This document shows positions 1 through 5,622 of a stretch of DNA of 5,622 nucleotides, in pieces. This DNA is from Pseudomonadota bacterium (lineage in GTDB: Bacteria; Pseudomonadota; Gammaproteobacteria; PS1; Pseudothioglobaceae). The notes below the pieces were generated by a model. That model worked only from the letters and a program-made list of their open reading frames with translations, searched no databases and was not told the DNA's origin. The DNA lies in assembly GCA_022600395.1 (NCBI GenBank), contig JAHZKM010000109.1:1-5622 (forward strand), in the 5' to 3' direction. Position 1 is the stretch's first letter. Every line of letters starts with the position of its first letter. Position numbers and translations under genes: made by a program.

Positions 1-209
1 AGCGCCCAATTAGTGGTAACAATGTATCACACGCAAACAATAGAACGCGTCGTCGTTTTTATCCAAAACTTCACACACACCGTTTTTGGGGAGAAAGTGA
101 AAATCGTTTTGTTAAGCTAAAGTTGACAGCTAAAGGTTTGAGAATTGTTGACAAAAAAGGTATTGAAGTAGTTCTTCAAGAAATCCGCGCACGTGGCGAA
201 AAGGTTTAG
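1..209 (+). CDS. rpmB: 50S ribosomal protein L28 (5' partial)
   Basis: This is the C-terminal part of ribosomal protein L28, a small basic protein of the large ribosomal subunit. The first complete codon is at position 3, and 68 residues are present before the TAG stop at 207-209. The visible protein starts [19 protein letters not shown] and ends with IRARGEKV. This matches E. coli L28 (78 residues) from about residue 11 onward, so only about ten N-terminal residues lie outside the window. Recognisable parts are the GNNxSHAxNxTxRRF basic segment, the LHTHRFW stretch and the C-terminal VDKKGIE...ARGEK helix. The gene lies 9 bases upstream of rpmG, the usual rpmBG pair, and the two are probably co-transcribed. 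The truncation is a window edge and not a mutation. Identity is confident from the sequence pattern. Confidence 0.96.
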   Translation, partial: RPISGNNVSHANNRTRRRFYPKLHTHRFWGESENRFVKLKLTAKGLRIVDKKGIEVVLQEIRARGEKV

Positions 210-218
210 GAGTAAGGT

Positions 219-374
219 ATGAGAGAGAAAATTAAATTAGTATCATCGGCTAAAACGGGCCATTTTTACACAACAACAAAGAACAAGCGCCTTCACCCTG
301 AGAAGGTTGAGGTTAAAAAGTTTGATCCTGTTGTTAGACAACATGTTATGTATAAAGAAGCTAAGATTAAATAA
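219..374 (+). CDS. rpmG: 50S ribosomal protein L33
   Basis: Complete 51-residue ribosomal protein L33 of the large subunit, located near the E site in known ribosome structures. The protein begins [19 protein letters not shown] and ends with [14 protein letters not shown], nearly the same as E. coli L33 but without its first four residues (MAKG). The 51-residue form is common in other gammaproteobacteria. The start at 219 is supported by AGGAG at 208-212, which overlaps the rpmB stop and sits 6 bases before the ATG. No cysteines are present, so this is the zinc-independent (C-) version of L33, and zinc-responsive paralogue switching is not suggested here. It is the last gene of the rpmBG unit and is followed 22 bases later by a strong terminator hairpin. 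The call is confident. It is too short for most automatic length cut-offs and is easily missed. Confidence 0.97.
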   Translation: MREKIKLVSSAKTGHFYTTTKNKRLHPEKVEVKKFDPVVRQHVMYKEAKIK

Positions 375-396
375 TCTTTCTCTTTTTACCAGTAAT

Positions 397-425
397 AAAA
401 AAGCCGCTTAAATAGCGGCTTTTTT
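397..425. terminator. Bidirectional Rho-independent terminator between rpmG and acnB
   Basis: A perfect inverted repeat: AAAAAAGCCGCT at 397-408 pairs with AGCGGCTTTTTT at 414-425 around the 5-base loop TAAAT. The GC-rich core GCCGC is flanked by an A-run on the left and a T-run on the right. It therefore reads as a stem followed by a U-tract on both strands. On the plus strand it ends the rpmBG transcript. On the minus strand it lies 54-82 bases past the acnB stop and would end the acnB transcript. This fits the convergent gene arrangement. Confidence 0.93.
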
Positions 426-439
426 ATTATCTATAAACA

Positions 440-468
440 GGCTAACGTCCATGTTTAGTTTGTTAGCT
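440..468 (-). other. Possible stem-loop in the acnB 3' UTR
   Basis: GCTAAC at 441-446 and GTTAGC at 462-467 form a 6-bp stem around a 15-base loop. It can be extended by a wobble pair at each end in the plus-strand RNA. In the acnB transcript it lies 12-40 bases after the stop codon and before the bidirectional terminator. It lacks a following U-run, so it is not a terminator itself. It may protect or mark the acnB 3' end, or it may be chance. A stem of this size is only weak evidence. Confidence 0.3.
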
Positions 469-478
469 AGAACTTATC

Positions 479-3073
479 TCATGAATTTAGAATGTTTTCT
501 ACAGGCACAGTGGTTGCCTGGTCTTCATATTCGTCAATTTGATCAAAATTTAGATATTGATAAATTTGCCCTTCCATCGGCTTGATATGCTTCATTTCAG
601 ACAAGTATTCTTGTGCAGTAGGAATGCGGCCTAGTTTTGCAGAAATAGCAGCTACCTCAGCGGAGGATAAATAAACATTAGTCTCATCACCTAGGCGATT
701 TGGAAAGTTTCGAGTTGAAGTTGAAACTACTGTTGCATTTGTCTTAACACGAGCTTGGTTGCCCATGCACAGAGAACATCCAGGCATTTCAGTATGCTCG
801 GTAATAGCGCTAAACGCATCATAGACACCTTCTTTCTTCAATTGTTTTTCATCCATACGCGTTGGCGGTGCAATCCAAAGTTCAGTGTTTATTTCAGACT
901 TGCCTTTTAATAGTTGGGCTGCTGCTCTGAAATGACCAATGTTGGTCATGCATGAGCCGATAAATACTTCATCAATTTTAGTGTTGGCAACATCAGAAAG
1001 CGTTTTAACGTCGTCAGGATCATTCGGACAAGCTAGGATCGGCTCCTTGATATCGTCCATGTTGATTTCAATAATTTCTGCATAGTCTGCGTTAGCATCG
1101 GCTTTCATTAATTTAGGATTATCCAACCATTTTTCCATGGCTTGAATACGACGTGCAATAGTTCGCTTATCGCCATAACCTTGGACAATCATCCATTTAA
1201 GCATGACCACGTTAGAAGTTAAATATTCAATGATTGGCGCTTTATCAAGGTGGATAGAACAACCGGCAGCTGAGCGCTCAGCTGCCGAGTCGGATAATTC
1301 AAAAGCTTGCTCCACTTTTAAATTAGGCAGACCTTCAATTTCTAGCACTCTACCAGAAAAGGCATTTACCTTGCCTTCTTTGGCAACCGTTAATAAGCCT
1401 TTTTCGATGGCCTTCAGTGGAATGGCATTCACCATATCACGCAATGTGATGCCCGGCTGCATTTCACCAGAAAAACGCACTAAAATTGATTCTGGCATAT
1501 CCAGTGGCATAACACCGGTTGCTGCAGCAAATGCCACTAAGCCTGAGCCCGCTGGGAAAGAAATACCGATCGGAAAGCGTGTGTGTGAATCGCCACCAGT
1601 GCCAACTGTATCTGGTAATAACATGCGGTTAAGCCAAGAATGAATAATACCATCTCCTGGGCGCAGTGAAATACCGCCACGATTCATAATAAAGTCTGGC
1701 AAAGTGTGATGCGTTTCTACATCAACAGGCTTGGGATAGGCAGCTGTATGACAAAAAGATTGCATGGTCAGATCTGCTGAAAATCCTAAACAAGCGAGAT
1801 CTTTCAATTCATCTCGTGTCATTGGTCCTGTGGTGTCTTGAGAGCCTACTGTAGTCATCTTAGGCTCACAGTATGTGCCTGGGCGAATGCCTTGAACGCC
1901 ACACGCTTTACCCACCATTTTTTGTGCCAATGAATAACCTTTACCCGTGTCTTGTACTTCAACAGGTAGGCGGAATAATGTAGATGGTTCAAGCTCAAGC
2001 GCTTCACGAGCACGAGTTGTTAGGCCGCGACCAATAATCAAAGGGATTCTACCACCAGCTTGAACTTCATCAAGAATAACATCTGACTTAAGCTTAAAAG
2101 TGCTTAAAACTTTTTCGGTGTCATGCTCTTTAACAACACCCTCATAAGGATAAATATCAATCACGTCGCCCATATTAAATTGCGTAACATCTAGCTCAAT
2201 TGGCAATGCACCAGAATCTTCCATAGTATTAAAAAAGATGGGTGCTATTTTTCCACCTAAACAAACGCCACCATCTTTTTTATTGGGTACATAATCAATT
2301 TCATTGCCCATAAACCACAATACCGAATTGGTCGCAGACTTACGTGAGGAGCCTGTGCCGACAACATCACCCACATAAGCAAGTGGAAAGCCTTTTGCTT
2401 GAAGCGTCTCAATTTGGTTGATTGGGCCTACTTTACCATGCTCTTCTGGATTAATGCCTTCACGTTTCATCTTTAACATGGCTAAAGCATGTAGCGGAAT
2501 GTCAGGTCTAGACCAAGCATCTGGTGCGGGTGATAAATCATCTGTGTTTGTTTCTCCAGTAACCTTAAAAACGGTTACTGATATTTTTTCAGCGACTTTC
2601 TTACGGCTAGTAAACCATTCAGCGTCTGCCCAAGATTGCAAGACTTGTTGGGCAGCTAGATTGCCTGCATCTGCTTTATCTTTAACATCATAAAATGCGT
2701 CAAACATGAGCAGTGTATGAGATAAGCCAGTTGCAGCAATTGGCGCTAATGTATCATCATCTAGTAGGTCTATCATAGGAGCAATGTTATAACCGCCGAC
2801 CATAGTTCCCAATAAAAAAGTTGCTCGGGCCTGATCAATTGCGTGACAATGCTGCTCTCCCTTGGCAATACTTGCTAAAAATCCTGCTTTTACATAAGCA
2901 GCTTCATCAACACCAGGAGGAATGCGATTAGTAAGTAGGTCTAGGTAGAATTCATCCTCATCACCTTGAATCAGGTGCTGAACGACAGAAGCAGCTTGAT
3001 CTGCATTGAGTGGTAGTGGTGGCAAGTTATCTTGTTGACGCTCATTAACATGTTGCAGGTAGGCTGATTTCAT
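479..3073 (-). CDS. acnB: Bifunctional aconitate hydratase 2 / 2-methylisocitrate dehydratase
   Basis: AcnB is a cytoplasmic [4Fe-4S] enzyme that interconverts citrate and isocitrate via cis-aconitate in the TCA and glyoxylate cycles; the family can also hydrate 2-methyl-cis-aconitate. The protein has 864 residues (E. coli AcnB has 865), and similarity runs from end to end, so it is complete. The order is the B-type one: an N-terminal HEAT-like helical domain (about 1-160, including LTNRIPPGVDEAAYVKAGFL), the swivelling domain (about 165-380, with TNTDDLSPAPDAWSRPD and GTGSSRKS), then the catalytic domains. Cluster ligands are Cys708 (GSCMTN) and Cys766 and Cys769 (GCSLCMGN). Substrate-contact candidates include Ser242-Ser243-Arg244 and Ser496 in GGDSHT. 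All are intact. The ATG at 3073 gives the expected N-terminus, although its Shine-Dalgarno is weak (AAGA-like). The gene is divergent from purB and convergent with rpmG. In other bacteria the apo-enzyme binds mRNA; nothing here proves that role. Confidence 0.98.
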   Translation of the reverse strand: MKSAYLQHVNERQQDNLPPLPLNADQAASVVQHLIQGDEDEFYLDLLTNRIPPGVDEAAYVKAGFLASIAKGEQHCHAIDQARATFLLGTMVGGYNIAPMIDLLDDDTLAPIAATGLSHTLLMFDAFYDVKDKADAGNLAAQQVLQSWADAEWFTSRKKVAEKISVTVFKVTGETNTDDLSPAPDAWSRPDIPLHALAMLKMKREGINPEEHGKVGPINQIETLQAKGFPLAYVGDVVGTGSSRKSATNSVLWFMGNEIDYVPNKKDGGVCLGGKIAPIFFNTMEDSGALPIELDVTQFNMGDVIDIYPYEGVVKEHDTEKVLSTFKLKSDVILDEVQAGGRIPLIIGRGLTTRAREALELEPSTLFRLPVEVQDTGKGYSLAQKMVGKACGVQGIRPGTYCEPKMTTVGSQDTTGPMTRDELKDLACLGFSADLTMQSFCHTAAYPKPVDVETHHTLPDFIMNRGGISLRPGDGIIHSWLNRMLLPDTVGTGGDSHTRFPIGISFPAGSGLVAFAAATGVMPLDMPESILVRFSGEMQPGITLRDMVNAIPLKAIEKGLLTVAKEGKVNAFSGRVLEIEGLPNLKVEQAFELSDSAAERSAAGCSIHLDKAPIIEYLTSNVVMLKWMIVQGYGDKRTIARRIQAMEKWLDNPKLMKADANADYAEIIEINMDDIKEPILACPNDPDDVKTLSDVANTKIDEVFIGSCMTNIGHFRAAAQLLKGKSEINTELWIAPPTRMDEKQLKKEGVYDAFSAITEHTEMPGCSLCMGNQARVKTNATVVSTSTRNFPNRLGDETNVYLSSAEVAAISAKLGRIPTAQEYLSEMKHIKPMEGQIYQYLNFDQIDEYEDQATTVPVENILNS
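1264..1287. repeat. Perfect 24-bp palindrome inside acnB
   Basis: The half-site CGGCAGCTGAGC at 1264-1275 is followed directly by its exact reverse complement at 1276-1287, giving a spacer-free, GC-rich 24-bp palindrome within an AT-biased gene. It encodes Ser596 to Ala603 of AcnB (SAAERSAA). This peptide is largely conserved in the family (E. coli has SAERSAAGC), so protein constraint explains part but not all of the symmetry. In RNA it can form a stem of about 10 bp with a tetraloop. The palindrome is certain; any function is unknown. Confidence 0.9.
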
Positions 3074-3082
3074 TGTGTTTTC

Positions 3083-3113
3083 TTGGCATTAATAAAGCGT
3101 ATAATTCTATCAT
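3083..3113 (+). promoter_or_regulatory. Tentative purB promoter
   Basis: On the plus strand TTGGCA (3083-3088, 5 of 6 matches to the -35 consensus) is followed after 19 bases by TATCAT (3108-3113, 5 of 6 matches to the -10 consensus). A perfect TATAAT also occurs at 3100-3105, but it has no convincing -35 at 16-18 bases. Either would give a purB leader of roughly 80-90 bases. The long spacer and the high AT content make this a weak call. No PurR-like ACGCAAACGT operator is visible. Confidence 0.25.
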
Positions 3114-3132
3114 TTTATTGCTACCAAGTTTT

Positions 3133-3162
3133 TCATATTATAGTTTTTATTTGTCATATTAT
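3133..3162. repeat. 9-bp direct repeat in the acnB/purB intergenic region
   Basis: TCATATTAT occurs at 3133-3141 and again at 3154-3162, a period of 21 bp or about two helical turns. The second copy extends to TCATATTATGA (3154-3164), a palindrome of 5-bp arms around one base. The copies overlap the -10 and -35 of the predicted acnB promoter, as a repressor or activator site might. In such AT-rich DNA a chance repeat is quite possible. Confidence 0.4.
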
Positions 3163-3165
3163 GAA
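3137..3165 (-). promoter_or_regulatory. Predicted sigma70-type acnB promoter
   Basis: Read on the minus strand, TTCATA (3165-3160, 4 of 6 matches) is followed after exactly 17 bases by a perfect TATAAT (3142-3137). Transcription would start near 3130 and give an acnB leader of about 57 bases. Spacing and -10 quality are good. The AT-rich context means other start sites cannot be excluded. Confidence 0.5.
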
Positions 3166-3187
3166 ATATAAGGTTATTTTTATCTAA

Positions 3188-4577
<1,390 letters not shown>

Positions 4578-4584
4578 TTCGCGT

Positions 4585-4606
4585 CTTATGCCTTTTTTGG
4601 TGTAAG
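4585..4606 (+). other. Hairpin in the rpsP leader
   Basis: CTTATGCC (4585-4592) pairs with GGTGTAAG (4599-4606) through six Watson-Crick and two G-U pairs around a loop of six T residues. Only CTTTT follows, so it is at best a weak terminator of purB read-through. It would lie almost exactly at the 5' end of an RNA started at the extended -10 element, where a stem could protect the message or regulate it. It stops 14 bases before the rpsP Shine-Dalgarno. Confidence 0.4.
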
Positions 4607-4635
4607 CTTTTAATAAACAAAGGAGCAAAAAACCC

Positions 4636-5049
4636 ATGGTTAAAATTAGACTAGCCCGTGGTGGAGCCAAGAAAAAACCTTTTTATTCAATTGTAGCAAC
4701 AGACTCACGTAAGCGCAGAGATAGTGGTTACATTGAGCGTATTGGATATTTTAATCCAGTTGCTCGTGGACAAGAAGTTAGGCTTACTATCGAAGAAGAT
4801 AGATTAGATTACTGGGCATCAAAAGGTGCACAAGTGTCTGATCGTGTTAAACAACTTGTTAAAGAATTTAAAGATCCTTCAATTCGCGAAAAGCGTGTTG
4901 CAGCTCAAGAAGCTCGAGCGGCGGCAGTTGCAGCTAAGCTAGAAGCTGAAGCCAAGGCTAAAGCAGACGAAGAGGCGAAGGCTGAAGCTGAAGCTAAAGC
5001 AGCTGAGGCGGCTGAAGCAGAAACAGAGGGAGAGGCGGCTGCTGAGTAA
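4636..5049 (+). CDS. rpsP: 30S ribosomal protein S16 with Ala/Glu/Lys-rich C-terminal extension
   Basis: S16 is a small-subunit protein needed for efficient 30S assembly. Residues 1-79 are a standard S16 core: [19 protein letters not shown], then DSR...[11 protein letters not shown] (23-41), then the [17 protein letters not shown] segment (55-71). The protein totals 137 residues, while E. coli S16 has 82. The surplus, residues 80-137, is a low-complexity Ala/Glu/Lys tail that starts basic ([14 protein letters not shown]) and ends acidic (ETEGEAAAE), probably a long solvent-exposed helix. AGGAG at 4621-4625 lies 10 bases before the ATG, a good ribosome binding site. The next gene, rimM, begins 3 bases after the stop and in the same frame, as in the trmD operon (rpsP-rimM-trmD-rplS). 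An extended -10 element precedes the gene. The tail has intact reading frame and A/E/K codons throughout, so it is not a frameshift artefact at its start. S16 identity is confident; the tail's role is unknown. Confidence 0.97.
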   Translation: MVKIRLARGGAKKKPFYSIVATDSRKRRDSGYIERIGYFNPVARGQEVRLTIEEDRLDYWASKGAQVSDRVKQLVKEFKDPSIREKRVAAQEARAAAVAAKLEAEAKAKADEEAKAEAEAKAAEAAEAETEGEAAAE

Positions 5050-5052
5050 GTA

Positions 5053-5565
5053 GTGAGCCAAGATCTTAATAATAAAAGGCTATTAATCGGGCAGATTAAT
5101 GGCCTTTTTGGCGTTCAGGGGTGGGTAAAAATATTCTCTCATGCGCATCCTAGAAAAAACATTCTTTCTTATCAGCCTTGGCATGTTAAGGTGAATGACG
5201 TTTGGACGACACTAGAGATTGCTAAGGGGCGCGAACAAGGGAAGACAATTGTTGCACAACTTAAGGGTGTGAGTGATCGTGAAATTGCGAGAAATTATAT
5301 CGGAACAGAGCTTTATATTGAGAAATCACAACTGCCCAAGCTCCCAAAAGGGGAATACTATTGGGATGAGTTAACAGGATTAGAAGTGATTAATTGTCAA
5401 AAAGTAGTTTTGGGCAAAATTTCTTATTTAGTTGATACTGGCTCTAACCAAGTGATGGTAATCAATGGCAAAAAAGAACATTGGGTACCTTACCTTGAGC
5501 CATTTTTAATATCAATCGATATAGATAAGCGTCAGGTATTAGTTGATTGGGATGAAGATTTTTAA
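5053..5565 (+). CDS. rimM: Ribosome maturation factor RimM (16S rRNA processing)
   Basis: RimM binds the 30S subunit through S19 and assists maturation of the 16S rRNA 3' (head) domain. The 170-residue protein has the two expected domains: the N-terminal RimM beta-barrel (about 9-92, with GQINGLFGVQGWVKIFS) and the C-terminal PRC-barrel (about 98-170, with GEYYWDELTGLEV, LGKISYLVDTGSNQVMVI, WVPYLEPF and the terminal VDWDEDF). The YYW and VPYLEPF motifs that support S19 binding in the family are present. It is slightly shorter than E. coli RimM (182), mostly at the N-terminus and in the loop before VPYLEPF. The start is GTG at 5053, the first possible start after the rpsP stop in the same frame. 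No good Shine-Dalgarno precedes it, so translation probably depends on coupling to rpsP. A strong hairpin covers codons 8-19. Both features would keep RimM well below S16 levels. Confidence 0.96.
   Translation: MSQDLNNKRLLIGQINGLFGVQGWVKIFSHAHPRKNILSYQPWHVKVNDVWTTLEIAKGREQGKTIVAQLKGVSDREIARNYIGTELYIEKSQLPKLPKGEYYWDELTGLEVINCQKVVLGKISYLVDTGSNQVMVINGKKEHWVPYLEPFLISIDIDKRQVLVDWDEDF
5074..5108 (+). promoter_or_regulatory. Intragenic hairpin at the start of rimM, attenuator-like
   Basis: AAAAGGCTATTAAT (5074-5087) pairs with ATTAATGGCCTTTT (5095-5108) over 14 consecutive positions with one G-U pair, around the 7-base loop CGGGCAG. A run of five T residues (5105-5109) closes it, so the shape resembles a Rho-independent terminator. 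It covers rimM codons 8-19, starting 21 bases from the GTG. It could act as a partial terminator or as a block to ribosomes. Lower expression of RimM than of S16, controlled by mRNA structure near the start of rimM, is known for the E. coli trmD operon; that this hairpin does the same is inference. Confidence 0.55.
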
Positions 5566-5622
5566 ACAAAAAATGATTGTGCCTGACTATTTATTAATAC
5601 AAGTTTAATAATAAGAAAATAT

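Noticed and set aside
1203..1643. Plus-strand open frame of 146 codons opposite acnB
   Set aside because: It is an antisense shadow of acnB, which is complete and strongly conserved here. The predicted peptide resembles no protein I recognise, and no ribosome binding site precedes it.
2557..2580. Inverted repeat CAGTAACC / GGTTACTG with an 8-base loop inside acnB
   Set aside because: An 8-bp stem with a small loop is expected about once by chance in a window this size, and the encoded SVTVFKVTGE is a conserved AcnB peptide.
2418..2693. Plus-strand open frame of 91 codons opposite acnB
   Set aside because: It is an antisense shadow over the conserved swivel and N-terminal region of acnB, with no ribosome binding site or recognisable domain.
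3045..3089. Possible 14-codon upstream ORF overlapping the acnB start (ATG at 3089 on the minus strand)
   Set aside because: It is out of frame with acnB, has no Shine-Dalgarno and encodes nothing recognisable; a chance ATG in the leader is the simpler explanation.
5573..5608. 11-codon ORF (MIVPDYLLIQV) after rimM
   Set aside because: It is very short, without a clear ribosome binding site or known family, and in an AT-rich spacer such ORFs are common by chance.
5591..5612. TTATTA / TAATAA inverted repeat after rimM as a terminator
   Set aside because: The stem is only six A-T pairs with a 9-base loop or more and no U-run, too weak to call a terminator.

Overview
This is an AT-biased bacterial housekeeping segment, almost certainly from a gammaproteobacterium. 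AcnB, PurB, RimM, L28 and L33 all resemble the E. coli forms along their full length, and rpmB-rpmG and rpsP-rimM are in the usual gammaproteobacterial order. The low GC and the Lys/Ala/Glu-rich tail on S16 suggest a low-GC free-living or symbiotic lineage, possibly near the SUP05/Thioglobus sulfur oxidisers. That placement is a guess from general resemblance and was not tested.

Layout. Positions 1-374 (+) hold the end of rpmB (L28, 5' cut by the window edge) and all of rpmG (L33). They are followed at 397-425 by a symmetric hairpin with T-runs on both strands, which can end transcription from both sides. Positions 479-3073 (-) hold acnB, convergent with rpmG. Positions 3074-3199 are a 126-bp AT-rich divergent promoter region between acnB and purB. 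It contains a good acnB promoter candidate and a 9-bp direct repeat with a 21-bp period. Positions 3200-4576 (+) hold purB. Positions 4577-4635 separate purB from rpsP and carry an extended -10 element overlapping the purB stop, followed by a hairpin. Positions 4636-5049 (+) hold rpsP (S16, with an unusual C-terminal extension of about 58 residues). Positions 5053-5565 (+) hold rimM. The last 57 bases (5566-5622) are AT-rich, and I see no gene start there that I can support; trmD, the usual next gene, does not begin in them.

How the genes relate. rpmB-rpmG encode large-subunit ribosomal proteins. rpsP-rimM is the head of the classical trmD operon: S16, then the 16S rRNA processing factor that helps mature the 30S head. 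acnB (TCA cycle) and purB (purine synthesis; its second reaction yields fumarate) are metabolic genes sharing a divergent promoter region.

I found no sign of a mobile element, CRISPR array, defence system or new multigene system. The signals most worth a second look are small and structural: a 14-bp hairpin inside the start of rimM, a perfect 24-bp palindrome inside acnB, the long S16 tail, and the direct repeat and promoters in the intergenic regions.
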